Below, in pieces: positions 36,495 through 45,432 of a stretch of DNA of 64,000 nucleotides (positions are counted from its first letter, which is position 1; each line of letters opens with the position of its first letter). This stretch comes from Falsiroseomonas sp051860665. GTDB taxonomy: Bacteria; Pseudomonadota; Alphaproteobacteria; Acetobacterales; Acetobacteraceae. A program made the translations under genes and the position numbers. The stretch is from positions 65,761-129,760 of the forward strand of contig NZ_JBHYDM010000014.1 of assembly GCF_051860665.1 (NCBI RefSeq), given 5' to 3'. Under the pieces are notes generated by a model. It made no database searches. It was not told the origin of the DNA and saw only the letters and a list, made by a program, of their open reading frames with translations.

Positions 36495-38174
36495 ATGCTG
36501 ACCTCGCTCGCCATCCGGGACGTGGTGCTGATCGAGCGCCTCGATCTTGGCTTCGGCCCGGGGCTGACGGTGCTGACCGGCGAGACCGGGGCGGGCAAAT
36601 CCATCCTGCTGGACAGCCTCGGCCTCGCGCTCGGCGCGCGGGCCGAGAGCGGGCTCGTGCGATCCGGCCAGTCCCAGGCCAGCGTCGCCGCGGCCTTTGC
36701 GCCCGGTGACCAGCACCCGGCCCGGGCGCTGCTGGTGGACCAGGGGATCGAGGCCGAGGACGAGATCGTGCTGCGGCGCATCGTCACCGCCGATGGAAGG
36801 TCCCGCGCCTTCGTCAACGACCAGCCGGTGGGACTCGCCTTGCTGCGCCGCCTGGGCGCGCTGCTGGTCGAGGTGCAGGGCCAGCACGACCAGGTGGGGC
36901 TGACCGATTCCACCAACCATGCCGGGCTGCTGGATGCCTCCGGCGGGCTGGAGAAGCTGCGCGCCAGCACCGCCGTTGCCCACAAGGCCTGGCGCGAGGC
37001 GGAACGGGCGCTGGCGGAGGCGCGGGAGCGCATCGCCGCCGCCCAGCGCGACGAGGAGTTCTTGCGCCACGCCGTGGCCGAGCTTGATTCGCTGGCCCCC
37101 GTCGAGGGCGAGGAGGATGACCTCGCCGCCGAGCGCCAGCGCCTGCAGCAGGGCGAGCGGCGTGGCGAGGCGATTGCCGAGGCCCTGGCCAGCCTGCAGC
37201 CGCGCGACCGCCGCAGCGCCAACCCCGCCGCCGCCCTGCGCAATGCCTCCCGCGCCCTGGAGCGCCTGCCCGCCCCGAATCCCGAGGCCGAGCCGGCGCT
37301 GGAGGCGATCGGCCGCGCGCTGGATGCGCTGGGCGAGGCGGAGACGGCGCTGGAGCGGCTGGTGCAGGAGGTGGCGCCGGATCCACGCCGGCTGGAACAG
37401 GTGGAGGAGCGGCTGTTTGCGCTGCGCGCCGCCGCCCGCAAGCACCTGGTGCCGGTGGTGGAGTTGCCCGCGCTGCTGGCCACGCTGAAGGACCGGCTGG
37501 CGGCATTGGATGCCGGCACCGGCCAGGTTGCCGCCGCCGAGGCGGCCCTGGCCCAGGCCCGCTCCGCCTATCTGGCCGCCAGTGGCCGGCTGACCGAGGC
37601 GCGGCGCGATGCGGCGGCGAAGCTGGAGAAGGCGCTGGGGCGCGAATTGCCGCCGCTGAAGCTGGATCGCGCGCGACTGGTGGTGGATGTGGCGCCGCGG
37701 CCGGAGGCGGCCTGGGGGCCGGATGGCGTGGACCGGGTGACCTTCCTGGTCTCCACCAACCCCGGCCAGGCGCCCGGCGCGCTGGACAAGGTGGCCTCGG
37801 GCGGCGAGCTGTCCCGGCTGATGCTGGCGCTGAAGGTGGTGCTGGCGCGCGGATCGCCCGTGCCGACGCTGGTCTTCGACGAGGTCGACAGCGGCGTCGG
37901 CGGCGCCACGGCGGCGGCGGTGGGCGAAAGGCTGTTGCGGGTGGCGGAGCGGCTGCAGGTGCTGGTGGTGACTCATTCGCCCCAGGTGGCGGCCCGCGGC
38001 AGCCGGCATCTCTCGGTCGCCAAGTCGGTGAAGGCCGGACGGGCCGAGACCCGCGTGACACCGCTGGATGCGCCGCAGCGACGGGAGGAGATCGCGCGGA
38101 TGCTGGCGGGGGAGCATGTGACGGAGGCGGCCCGGATGGCGGCGGACAGCCTGCTGGCGGGCGGGCTGCTGTGA
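36495..38174 (+). CDS. recN: DNA repair protein RecN
   Basis: A 559-residue SMC-like ATPase acting in double-strand break repair. Walker A is LTGETGAGKSILLDSL at the N-terminus. A long coiled-coil arm (about 160-360, rich in Ala/Glu/Arg) follows. The C-terminal head has the ABC signature ASGGELSRLMLALK, Walker B VFDEVDSGVGGATAAAVG and the His switch VVTHSPQVAARG. The start at 36495 (MLTSLAIRDVVLIERLDL) is the family-typical beginning. The open frame extends upstream into bamD. It overlaps the acetyltransferase gene by four bases. Confidence 0.96.
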   Translation: MLTSLAIRDVVLIERLDLGFGPGLTVLTGETGAGKSILLDSLGLALGARAESGLVRSGQSQASVAAAFAPGDQHPARALLVDQGIEAEDEIVLRRIVTADGRSRAFVNDQPVGLALLRRLGALLVEVQGQHDQVGLTDSTNHAGLLDASGGLEKLRASTAVAHKAWREAERALAEARERIAAAQRDEEFLRHAVAELDSLAPVEGEEDDLAAERQRLQQGERRGEAIAEALASLQPRDRRSANPAAALRNASRALERLPAPNPEAEPALEAIGRALDALGEAETALERLVQEVAPDPRRLEQVEERLFALRAAARKHLVPVVELPALLATLKDRLAALDAGTGQVAAAEAALAQARSAYLAASGRLTEARRDAAAKLEKALGRELPPLKLDRARLVVDVAPRPEAAWGPDGVDRVTFLVSTNPGQAPGALDKVASGGELSRLMLALKVVLARGSPVPTLVFDEVDSGVGGATAAAVGERLLRVAERLQVLVVTHSPQVAARGSRHLSVAKSVKAGRAETRVTPLDAPQRREEIARMLAGEHVTEAARMAADSLLAGGLL

Positions 38175-38647
38175 TCCGGGAGGCGGCGCCCGGCGACGCC
38201 GGCGCCGTGGCGGGGCTGATCAACGCCATCAACAGCCTGGACGGACCCGGCCCTGACCTGCCGATGACGGCGCAGGTCGTGTTGCGCGACCTGATCTGCG
38301 ACGCGCCCAAGGCTCTGCTGCGCGTGGCGGAACGGGATGGGCGGGTGGTGGGCTTCGCCACCGCCGGGCTGGTCTATGATGCGGAACGCTGCGGCTGGGC
38401 GCTGATGCTGCTGGACCTCTATGTCGATCCCGGGTCCCGCCGCCGCGGCCTGGCGCGCGGGCTGATGGCGGCACTGGCGGCGGAGGCGCGGCGCCAGGGC
38501 GCGCTCTGCCTCTGGTGGGGCGTGGACCAGGGCGATGACGAGGCCACCCTGTTCTACCGCTCGATCGGCGCGCGCAGCGAAGGACTGTTCAGCGGCGAAT
38601 TGCTTGAGGGCGCGGCGCTGGCCCGCCTGGCGGATGAGGGACCATGA
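38171..38647 (+). CDS. GNAT family N-acetyltransferase
   Basis: A 158-residue acetyltransferase with the GNAT fold. It starts MIREAAPGDAGAVAGLINAI. The beta-4 strand is LLDLYVDPGSRRRGLARGLMAAL, in which RRRGLARG is the acetyl-CoA pyrophosphate loop. GTG at 38171 overlaps the recN stop, and its own stop overlaps the ligA start by four bases. The substrate is unknown. Its place between two DNA-maintenance genes does not identify its role. Confidence 0.85.
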   Translation: MIREAAPGDAGAVAGLINAINSLDGPGPDLPMTAQVVLRDLICDAPKALLRVAERDGRVVGFATAGLVYDAERCGWALMLLDLYVDPGSRRRGLARGLMAALAAEARRQGALCLWWGVDQGDDEATLFYRSIGARSEGLFSGELLEGAALARLADEGP

Positions 38648-41244
38648 CCGAGAGCAGCCTGCGCAGCCGCGCCGTCGAGGCGCTGACTGAGGAGGAAGCG
38701 GCCGAGGAACTCGCCGCCCTGGCCACCGAGATCGCGCATCACGATGAGGCCTATCACCGGCAGGATGCGCCGGAGATTTCGGATGCCGCCTATGACGCGC
38801 TGGTGCGCCGCAACCGCGCCATCGAGGCCCGCTTTCCGGACCTGATCCGCGAGGACAGCCCCAGCCGCAAGGTGGGCGCCGAGGCGGCGGAAGGATTCGC
38901 GAAACTTCGGCACGGCGTGCCGATGCTCTCGCTGGACAACGCTTTTGGCGACGCGGACTTTCTCGAATTCACCGCCTCCGTCCGCCGCTTCCTGCGGCTG
39001 GGGGCGGAGGAGCAGCTGGCCTTCGTGGGAGAGCCGAAGATCGACGGGCTCTCGATCAACCTGCTCTATGAGAATGGCGTCTTCATCCGCGGCGCCACGC
39101 GCGGCGACGGGATGGAGGGGGAGGATGTCACCCGCAACCTCGAAACCCTGCCGGAAAGCGAATTGCCGCGCCGGCTGAAGGGCGACGCGCCGGCGCGTAT
39201 CGAGATCCGCGGCGAGGTCTTCATGGAGAAGGCCGATTTCCTTGCCTTCCGGGCGCAGCAGGCGCAGGCGGCGGCGGAGCGCGAGGAACGGCGGGAGCGC
39301 GGCGAAAAGCTCGGCCCCGCCATCGTGGTGCCGGTCAATCCGCGCAATGCCGCGGCCGGCGCGCTGCGCCAGCTCGACCCCGCCATCACGGCGCAGCGGC
39401 CGCTGAAGCTGTTTGCCTATGCCATGGGCGAGGCCAGCGCGCAGCCGGTGGAGACGCATGGCGCCTGGCTGGACCAGCTGCGGAAATGGGGCTTTCGTGT
39501 GAACCCGGCCTCCGCGGTGCTGGAGGGTGAGGACGCGGCGCTCGGTTTCCAGAAGCGCATGGCGGAAGGCCGCGCGGCGCTGAGCTACGATATCGACGGC
39601 GTCGTCTACAAGCTGGACCGGCTGGACTGGCAGCGCCGCCTCGGCTTCGTCGGCCGCGCGCCGCGCTGGGCCATCGCCTGGAAATTCCCCGCCGAGCAGG
39701 CGGAGACGGTGCTGCTGGATATCGAGATCCAGGTCGGCCGCACCGGCGCGCTGACGCCGCGCGCGGTGATGCAGCCGGTCGGCGTCGGCGGCGTGATGGT
39801 GACCCACGCCACGCTGCACAACGAGGATGAGATCGCCCGCAAGGATGTGCGGATCGGCGATACGGTGGTGCTGCAGCGCGCCGGCGATGTGATTCCGCAG
39901 ATCGTCTCGGTGGTGCTGGAGAAACGGCCGGCAGGGGCAAAGCCTTACGTTTTTCCTCACGAATGTCCTGTGTGCCAGAGCCGAGCCATCCGCGATATGG
40001 ATCAGCATACTGGAGAATTCGATGTCGTTCGTCGCTGCACTGGCACGCTCATCTGCGCAGCTCAGAAATCTGAACGACTAAGCCATTTCGTCTCCAGATT
40101 AGCTTTAGACATCGAAGGGCTCGGCGAAAAGCAAATCGAATTTTTTCTCTCGAGGAAGCTCATTGAAGAACCCGCAGACATATTCACATTAGCAGCTCGC
40201 GATAAAAACGCCGATCGCCCCCTCAAGACGTGGCCCGGCTTCGGCGAAATTTCGGCGCAGAAAATATTCGGGGCCATTGAACGGCGGCGGAGCGTTCCAT
40301 TCGATCGGATTATTTTTGGGTTAGGCATACGCCACATCGGAGAAGAACTGTCCAAGAGCGTAGCGCGGAAGTTCGGCGATTTCCCTAGCTTGCTTGAGAC
40401 AGTGGACAGGGTTCAAGCAGAGCGAAAGGCAGTTTGGCTGAACGCTCTGACGGGGCTGGTAAACCCTGAGACGCTAAGTTCCGAAACAGAGTGGCAGGAG
40501 GCGGCTCAGCAGGCGCGTTCCGGCGCACTTCACGAGGTGCAGGCACGCCACTGGATGCTCGCGCCGATTGGTGTTGGCCCTACCACTGCGGGCAAAGTTC
40601 TTAGATATTTTGCGCAGAACCATAGGCTTGATGGGGCAGACGCAACAGTCAAAAAGCTGGTCAAACATTATGGTTCCGCTTCCGAAGTAAAAGAGAAACT
40701 TGCTGCTACCACTGCCTCGGTAACGCGGACCTGGAACGATGTACTTGAGCACCTCGGACGCCTGGGGAATTCTACATATGAAAAGCCCTGCGTTGCACCA
40801 TCAGCAGAATGGATCAGCGCCTCTGCGCGCGTAAGCGAAGCATTCCAGGCAGAGGAAGAAGCAATGGCGCCTCTCGGAATCGAAAGAGAACTTGGACCAA
40901 CCAGACAGTTTGCGCTGCTAGATTTCTTTACCCAATCTCGAAACAGAGAGGCGTTGGATCGTCTACTTGAGCAGGTGCGACCGATTGCACCAATCAGGCC
41001 CGCAACTGACGCTATTCTAACCGGAAAGACGATCGTTTTTACGGGCGTTCTACTCACGATGAAGCGTTCGGAAGCCGAAGAACAAGCACGGATCTTGGGT
41101 GCGAAGGTTGCAGGGAGTGTTTCGAGGCAGACCGACTTCGTCGTGGTCGGCACCGATGCCGGCAGCAAGGCGAAGAAGGCGGCGGAGCTGGGCGTGCAGG
41201 TGCTGACGGAAGCCGCGTGGCGGGAGATGGCGGGCCTCGGCTGA
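38644..41244 (+). CDS. ligA: NAD-dependent DNA ligase LigA with an unusual enlarged, mosaic C-terminal half
   Basis: An 866-residue ligase, against a usual 670-700. The NMN-binding Ia domain (about 20-75) and the adenylation domain with Lys132 in EPKIDGLSIN are normal, as is the OB fold up to about residue 425. The zinc-finger cysteines (CPVC ... RCTGTLIC), the helix-hairpin-helix region (LDIEGLGEKQIEFF, FGLGIRHIGEEL) and the BRCT domain (KTIVFTGVLLTMKRSEAEEQA) are present, so the enzyme looks complete. Between about residues 585 and 755 some 170 residues stand where most LigA proteins have about 45. The DNA from about 39935 to 41125 is markedly AT-richer with different codon use. The reading frame is intact throughout, so the gene is probably functional. 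Confidence 0.93.
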   Translation: MTESSLRSRAVEALTEEEAAEELAALATEIAHHDEAYHRQDAPEISDAAYDALVRRNRAIEARFPDLIREDSPSRKVGAEAAEGFAKLRHGVPMLSLDNAFGDADFLEFTASVRRFLRLGAEEQLAFVGEPKIDGLSINLLYENGVFIRGATRGDGMEGEDVTRNLETLPESELPRRLKGDAPARIEIRGEVFMEKADFLAFRAQQAQAAAEREERRERGEKLGPAIVVPVNPRNAAAGALRQLDPAITAQRPLKLFAYAMGEASAQPVETHGAWLDQLRKWGFRVNPASAVLEGEDAALGFQKRMAEGRAALSYDIDGVVYKLDRLDWQRRLGFVGRAPRWAIAWKFPAEQAETVLLDIEIQVGRTGALTPRAVMQPVGVGGVMVTHATLHNEDEIARKDVRIGDTVVLQRAGDVIPQIVSVVLEKRPAGAKPYVFPHECPVCQSRAIRDMDQHTGEFDVVRRCTGTLICAAQKSERLSHFVSRLALDIEGLGEKQIEFFLSRKLIEEPADIFTLAARDKNADRPLKTWPGFGEISAQKIFGAIERRRSVPFDRIIFGLGIRHIGEELSKSVARKFGDFPSLLETVDRVQAERKAVWLNALTGLVNPETLSSETEWQEAAQQARSGALHEVQARHWMLAPIGVGPTTAGKVLRYFAQNHRLDGADATVKKLVKHYGSASEVKEKLAATTASVTRTWNDVLEHLGRLGNSTYEKPCVAPSAEWISASARVSEAFQAEEEAMAPLGIERELGPTRQFALLDFFTQSRNREALDRLLEQVRPIAPIRPATDAILTGKTIVFTGVLLTMKRSEAEEQARILGAKVAGSVSRQTDFVVVGTDAGSKAKKAAELGVQVLTEAAWREMAGLG
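39935..41125 (+). other. Low-GC segment inside ligA, probable recombinant tract
   Basis: Rows 40081-40140 and 40141-40200 hold 28 and 27 G/C of 60 by hand count, while row 39661-39720 of the same gene holds 42 of 60. Codons with A or T in the third position become common (for example TTA, AGA, GCA, ATA), which are rare in all neighbouring genes. The change is abrupt at both ends, near GGGGCAAAGCCTTACG and near the BRCT region GGGAGTGTTTCGAGG. No inverted repeats, transposase or frame breaks mark the edges. A replacement by homologous recombination with a foreign ligA is the simplest reading. Confidence 0.8.
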
Positions 41245-41319
41245 GGCATCAGCGCGGCTGATGCGGCGGATCATGCCTATTCGTTGTCCCGCCGCGCCGG
41301 GGCGGCGCAGGCTGCCGCC

Positions 41320-41940
41320 ATGCCGATCGACCCGCAGCTTTTCCTGGGCTTCCTCTTCGCCGCCTGGGTGCTGATCCTGACGCCGGGGCCGGATATGCTC
41401 TTCGTCATCGGCCAGAGCCTGGCCGGTGGCGTGGCGCGGGGCTGGGCGGCGATGCTGGGCATCGTCAGCGGCGCGCTGGTGCATGTGGCGCTCGCCGCCT
41501 CCGGCGTCGCGGCGCTGATCGCGGCCTCCCCTTCCCTGTTCGAGGCGTTGCGGCTGGTGGGTGCGGCCTATCTGATCTGGCTCGGGGCCGGCGCGCTGCG
41601 GGCGGCCTGGCGCGGGGGCGAGGCGCTGCGGCCGGCGGCGCCGGTGGGCGCGGCCTTCCGGCAGGGTTTCGTGACCAACCTGACCAACCCCAAGGTCATC
41701 CTGTTCTTCCTGGCCTTCCTGCCGCAATTCGTCGACCCGGCACGCGGCCCGGCCTGGCTGCAGATGGCCCTGCTGGGCCCGCTGGTGCCGCTGATGTCCC
41801 TGCCCGCCTATGGGCTGCTGATCCATGGCGCGGGGCGCGCCGCGGCGCGGCTGAACCGCCATGCGCGCTGGCTGGAAGGGGTGGCGGGGGCGCTGTTCCT
41901 TGGCCTCGGGCTGCGGCTGCTGGTGCCGGTGCGGGGTTAA
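41320..41940 (+). CDS. LysE/RhtB family amino-acid exporter
   Basis: A 206-residue membrane protein with about six transmembrane segments. It has the family start FLFAAWVLILTPGPDMLFVIGQSLAGG and the later GFVTNLTNPKVILFFLAFLPQFV. Such proteins export lysine, homoserine, threonine or similar amino acids, and the substrate is not predictable here. The start at 41320 is chosen because the first 12 residues of the longer frame precede the first membrane helix and look non-conserved. Its stop overlaps the end of the convergent gene. Confidence 0.9.
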   Translation: MPIDPQLFLGFLFAAWVLILTPGPDMLFVIGQSLAGGVARGWAAMLGIVSGALVHVALAASGVAALIAASPSLFEALRLVGAAYLIWLGAGALRAAWRGGEALRPAAPVGAAFRQGFVTNLTNPKVILFFLAFLPQFVDPARGPAWLQMALLGPLVPLMSLPAYGLLIHGAGRAAARLNRHARWLEGVAGALFLGLGLRLLVPVRG

Positions 41941-42407
41941 CGCTCCTCCCACTGGCGGAGCACGGTCACGCCCGCCGCCGTCCCCGGGAAAAGATGCACA
42001 TCGTAGCGATCCGCCCCCTCCAGCCCATCGGCGCTCAGCGTGCCGAGGCCGGCGAAGGTGACCAGCGCGCACAGCGGCACGGCCGGCACCGCGGCCTGCG
42101 CCGCACCCTCCCGCGCATCGGTCAGGCCCAGAATGGCGAGGCGGCCGCTGGGCACGAGCAGCGGTGCCTCTGCCACATGGTCGAAGGCGGCGAGGTCGAG
42201 CGCCGGGCGCGCCGCGTGCAGAAGAACCTGCACCGGCACCCGCATATTGCGCAGGGTGGACACCACAAGGATGCCGGGTGCCAGGTTCAGCCGGGCGCGC
42301 AGCACCGCCTCCGGCCAGAAGACCGGCGCATCCGGCCAGGCCACGGCGTCGCAGAGCAGGAACTGGTGGTAGTCGGCCAGCAGCGGGCCTTCGAACAGCA
42401 GGGTCAT
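41937..42407 (-). CDS. Hypothetical protein
   Basis: A 156-residue soluble protein of unknown function. It begins MTLLFEGPLLADYHQFLLCDAV and has predicted beta-rich composition (VVSTLRNMRVPVQVLLH, VPLCALVTFAGLG). No signal peptide or membrane span is visible. It is convergent with the LysE gene, with the stop codons overlapping by three bases. I do not recognise the family. The codon usage is typical of the region, so the gene is likely real. Confidence 0.65.
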   Translation of the reverse strand: MTLLFEGPLLADYHQFLLCDAVAWPDAPVFWPEAVLRARLNLAPGILVVSTLRNMRVPVQVLLHAARPALDLAAFDHVAEAPLLVPSGRLAILGLTDAREGAAQAAVPAVPLCALVTFAGLGTLSADGLEGADRYDVHLFPGTAAGVTVLRQWEER

Positions 42408-42464
42408 CGGCGATATCCTCTCGCGGGCCTTGTCTTTCCCGCCCCGGTGCGGTCAATCGGCGGC

Positions 42465-42794
42465 ATGTCCGCCTTCATGATCGCCGCGCTGCTGCTCTCG
42501 GTTGCGGCCTATATCCACACCGTCTCCGGACGGCTCGGCCTGCACCTGCCCAATCCGGCCCTGGAAGTGCTGTGGCGGGTGCTTTCCTTCGCGGCGCTGG
42601 TCGCCTGGGTGGTGCTGATCCTGCGCGGCTTCACGACGCGCCACTGGTCGGACCCGACGGCGGCGCTGTTCGGGTCCTTCGCGCTGAACTGGTGGTTCGG
42701 CCATCGCGGGCCGAAGCCGGGCTGGCCGATCATCTCCATGCTCTTCGCCCTGGCCGGGCTGGGGCTTGCGACCTATTCCTTCCTCTACGAGTGA
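42465..42794 (+). CDS. Small membrane protein of unknown function
   Basis: A 109-residue protein with three probable membrane spans: residues 4-20 (FMIAALLLSVAAYIHTV), about 38-58 (LSFAALVAWVVLILRGF) and about 90-107 (PIISMLFALAGLGLATYSF). Trp and Pro residues between the last two (NWWFGHRGPKPGW) are distinctive. It ends inside the convergent lactonase-like gene, overlapping it by ten bases. The role is unknown. Confidence 0.6.
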   Translation: MSAFMIAALLLSVAAYIHTVSGRLGLHLPNPALEVLWRVLSFAALVAWVVLILRGFTTRHWSDPTAALFGSFALNWWFGHRGPKPGWPIISMLFALAGLGLATYSFLYE

Positions 42795-43573
42795 GGCGGC
42801 AGGTCGAGGCGCCAGGCCTCGGCATCCAGCTCCGAAACCGGAAAGCGCTGGCGCACCAGCGGGTCGTGGCCCGGGATCACCAGGGAGGCATCGCCCCCGG
42901 CCAGCACCCGGGCCTTCCGCCAGCCCTGGATCATGGCGCCGAGGTCGAAGACGATCGGGAAGGGAATCTGGCGGTCCATATTGGCGTAGTAGTGGCTGGC
43001 GTCGCCGGCGATGACCAGCGGGCCGCGTTCGGTCGCTACCTTCACCATCTGCAGCCCGTCCGAATGGCCGCCGATGCCGTGCAGCGTGACGCCGGGGGCG
43101 ACCTCGCCTTCCCCGTCATGGAACTGCACCCGCTCCGCATAGAGGGCGCGGATCAGCAGGACCACATCCTCCACCTCAAAGGTCTGGCGGATGCAGATGC
43201 TGCACATGTGGCGGCCGGTGGCGAAGGCGACCTCGCGGTCCTGGATGTGGAAGGTCGCGTTGGGGAAGAGGTCCAGGTTGCCGGCGTGGTCGTAGTGAAG
43301 ATGGGTGATGATGACGTCGCGGATTCTTGCCGGGTCGCTGCCGACGGCGCGCAGCGCGTCCTCCACCGGGCGCAGCAGGCGGCGGTCGCGACGGGCGGCG
43401 GTGGCCGCATTGTAGCCGGTGTCCACCAGGATCTCCCTGCCCTCCGGCCCGCGCAGCAGCCAGACGAAGTAGTCCATGGGCATCGCCTCATGCGCATCCG
43501 GCACCGGGCCCATGAAATTGGCCGCGGCGGTGCGTTCGTGATGCGCGTAGCGCAGCGCAAGAACCTGCCACAT
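42785..43573 (-). CDS. N-acyl-homoserine-lactonase-like metallo-beta-lactamase fold hydrolase
   Basis: A 262-residue MBL-fold enzyme. The dinuclear zinc motif is TVIITHLHYDHAGN-like (IITHLHYDHAGNLDLFP), with further ligands in GIGGHSDGLQ and the Asp of VIAGDASHYY, and a closing His in VIPGHDPL. The layout matches the AHL lactonase (AiiA) group, which opens homoserine lactone rings. A different lactone or ester could be the true substrate. It lies five bases from the dehydrogenase gene on the same strand, so the two are probably one operon. It overlaps the small membrane protein gene tail to tail. Confidence 0.85.
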   Translation of the reverse strand: MWQVLALRYAHHERTAAANFMGPVPDAHEAMPMDYFVWLLRGPEGREILVDTGYNAATAARRDRRLLRPVEDALRAVGSDPARIRDVIITHLHYDHAGNLDLFPNATFHIQDREVAFATGRHMCSICIRQTFEVEDVVLLIRALYAERVQFHDGEGEVAPGVTLHGIGGHSDGLQMVKVATERGPLVIAGDASHYYANMDRQIPFPIVFDLGAMIQGWRKARVLAGGDASLVIPGHDPLVRQRFPVSELDAEAWRLDLPPHS

Positions 43574-43577
43574 CGCC

Positions 43578-44471
43578 TCAGCCCTTCTGCTCGGAGATCT
43601 GGCCGGCGGCCAGCGCCTCGCTGAAGCGGGCCGCGGCCGTATGGTCCTGGCCCGGGCCGAGCAGCGCGGCGGCCGCGGCCCACAATTCCCGCGTCTGCGC
43701 GGCCAGCGGCGCGGGGGTGGCGGTTTCGCGCCCCACCTGCATGGCGATGGTCAGGTCCTTCACCATCAGGTCCAGACCGAAACCGGAGTCGAATTTGCGC
43801 GAGAGCACGAACTGCTTGAGCTTGCGCTGGGTGCTGTTGTTCATGCCGGTGGAGGCATTCAGCACATCGACCATCACGCCGGGGTCGAGGCCGAAGCGAC
43901 TGCCGATCAGCAGCGCCTCGACACTCACAAGAAAGCCCGCGGCGCTGACCAGGTTGTTCAGCGCCTTCATCGCCTGGCCGGCGCCGATATCGCCGCAGCG
44001 GGTGATGGTGGTGCCCATGGCGCGCAGCAGCGGGTCCACGCGCGCCAGCGCCTCGGCCGCGCCGCCGGTCATGATGGCGAGCTCGCCGGTCTCGGCCCGG
44101 GCCACGCCGCCGGAGACGGGGGCATCCACCATGGCAACGCCCCGCGCGGCCAGCCCCTCGGCCAGGGCACGGGTGGCGGAGGGTTCGCCGGAGGACATCT
44201 CGATCACCACGGCGCCGGGTTTGAGCGACGGGCCGATGGCACCCAGCACGGCCGAGACGTCGCGGCTGGTGGGCAGCATGGTGATGAGGGCGTCGGCGCC
44301 ATCCGCCGGGTTGGCCGGGGCGGTGCCACCGTGGCGCTGCACGAAATCCGCCGCTCGGCCGGGCACGGCATCCTGCACCGCGACAGGATACCCGGCCTCG
44401 ATCAGCCGGCGCGCCATGGGCCAGCCCATGCGCCCGATGCCGATGAAGCCGATGCGGCCGATGGCTTCCAT
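43578..44471 (-). CDS. NAD(P)-dependent oxidoreductase, 3-hydroxyisobutyrate dehydrogenase family
   Basis: A 297-residue beta-hydroxyacid dehydrogenase. It has the nucleotide-binding start RIGFIGIGRMGWPMARRLIEAG, the substrate loop VDAPVSGGVARAETGELAIMTGG and the catalytic Lys region AGQAMKALNNLVSAAG. The start at 44471 (MEAIGRIGFIG) puts the Rossmann strand at the N-terminus as usual. The longer frame adds 18 residues of non-conserved sequence. It likely oxidises a 3-hydroxy acid such as 3-hydroxyisobutyrate, tartronate semialdehyde or 2-hydroxy-3-oxopropionate relatives. It is divergent from the hydrolase gene. Confidence 0.9.
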   Translation of the reverse strand: MEAIGRIGFIGIGRMGWPMARRLIEAGYPVAVQDAVPGRAADFVQRHGGTAPANPADGADALITMLPTSRDVSAVLGAIGPSLKPGAVVIEMSSGEPSATRALAEGLAARGVAMVDAPVSGGVARAETGELAIMTGGAAEALARVDPLLRAMGTTITRCGDIGAGQAMKALNNLVSAAGFLVSVEALLIGSRFGLDPGVMVDVLNASTGMNNSTQRKLKQFVLSRKFDSGFGLDLMVKDLTIAMQVGRETATPAPLAAQTRELWAAAAALLGPGQDHTAAARFSEALAAGQISEQKG

Positions 44472-44542
44472 GCGATTTCCCCCTCTTGTTGCCTCCAGGC
44501 TGCGGGCGTCAGCTGGGACGGTCAAGCGGAAGGGGAAGACCC

Positions 44543-45421
44543 ATGTTCGAGGGCTTTGTCGAGGAACGCCGCGCCGGCGCCGGGGCGATGCTGCGGCTGC
44601 GGCGCGGCGGCGAGGGCCCGCCTTTGCTGCTGCTGCATGGCAATCCGCAGACGCATGCCATGTGGCACCTTGTGGCGCCGGAGCTGGCGAAGCGCTTCAC
44701 CGTGGTCTGCCCGGACCTGCGCGGCTACGGCTTCTCCGACAAGCCCTCGCCCAGCGCGGATCACGCCGCCTATGCGAAGCGTGCCATGGCCGCCGATATG
44801 CTGGCGCTGATGCAGGGGCTGGGCCACCAGCAATTCCAGGTGGTGGCGCATGACCGCGGGGCGCGCGTGGCGCATCGGCTGGCGCTGGATGCGCCGCAGG
44901 CGGTGCAGCGGCTCGCGCTACTCGACATCGTGCCGACGCTGCATCACTTCGAGACGGCGAACATGGACTTTGCCATGGGCTACCACCACTGGTTCTTCCT
45001 GGCCCAGCCGCATCCGAAGCCGGAGCGCATGATTCTGCGGGATGTGGAGGACTGGTTCACCGGCCATACCACGCGCGGGCCGCAGGGCGATGTCTTCGCG
45101 CCCCAGGCGCGCGCGGACTACGTCGCGGCGCTGCACCAGCCCGGCACGGTGATGGCGATCTGCGAGGATTATCGCGCGGCCACCAGCATCGACCTGGAGC
45201 ATGATCGCGCCAGCCGCGCGGCGGGGCAGAAGGTGGGATGTCCGCTGCTGGCGCTATGGGGCGCGAAGGGCAAGATCGGCGTGTGGTACGAGCCGCTGGC
45301 GGTGTGGCGCGAGTATGCGAAGGGGCCGGTCAGCGGGCACAGCGTGAATTCGGGGCACTATCTGGCGGAGGAGGCGCCGGGGGAGGTTCTGGCGGCGCTG
45401 GAGGGGTTCTTGGAGAGGTAG
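44543..45421 (+). CDS. Alpha/beta hydrolase, haloacetate dehalogenase-like
   Basis: A 292-residue alpha/beta hydrolase. It has the oxyanion-hole HGNPQTHAMW, LRGYGFSDKPS and the nucleophile Asp in VVAHDRGARVAHRLALD, where the Asp replaces Ser, as in haloacid dehalogenases and epoxide hydrolases. A His-Trp pair in GYHHWFFLAQP and the catalytic His in SGHYLAEEAP match the fluoroacetate dehalogenase (DehH1) group. A defluorinating or dechlorinating activity is therefore plausible, but epoxide hydrolysis is an alternative. The start at 44543 follows AAGGGGAAG. Confidence 0.85.
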   Translation: MFEGFVEERRAGAGAMLRLRRGGEGPPLLLLHGNPQTHAMWHLVAPELAKRFTVVCPDLRGYGFSDKPSPSADHAAYAKRAMAADMLALMQGLGHQQFQVVAHDRGARVAHRLALDAPQAVQRLALLDIVPTLHHFETANMDFAMGYHHWFFLAQPHPKPERMILRDVEDWFTGHTTRGPQGDVFAPQARADYVAALHQPGTVMAICEDYRAATSIDLEHDRASRAAGQKVGCPLLALWGAKGKIGVWYEPLAVWREYAKGPVSGHSVNSGHYLAEEAPGEVLAALEGFLER

Positions 45422-45432
45422 GGCGGAATTGC

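Noticed and set aside
40474..40752. A 92-codon minus-strand frame in the low-GC part of ligA
   Set aside because: ligA reads through the whole region in frame with HhH and BRCT motifs. The minus frame has no recognised features.
39935..41125. An intein or inserted mobile element in ligA
   Set aside because: No splicing-junction residues, homing endonuclease motif, inverted repeats or transposase are seen. The tract itself encodes normal LigA domains.
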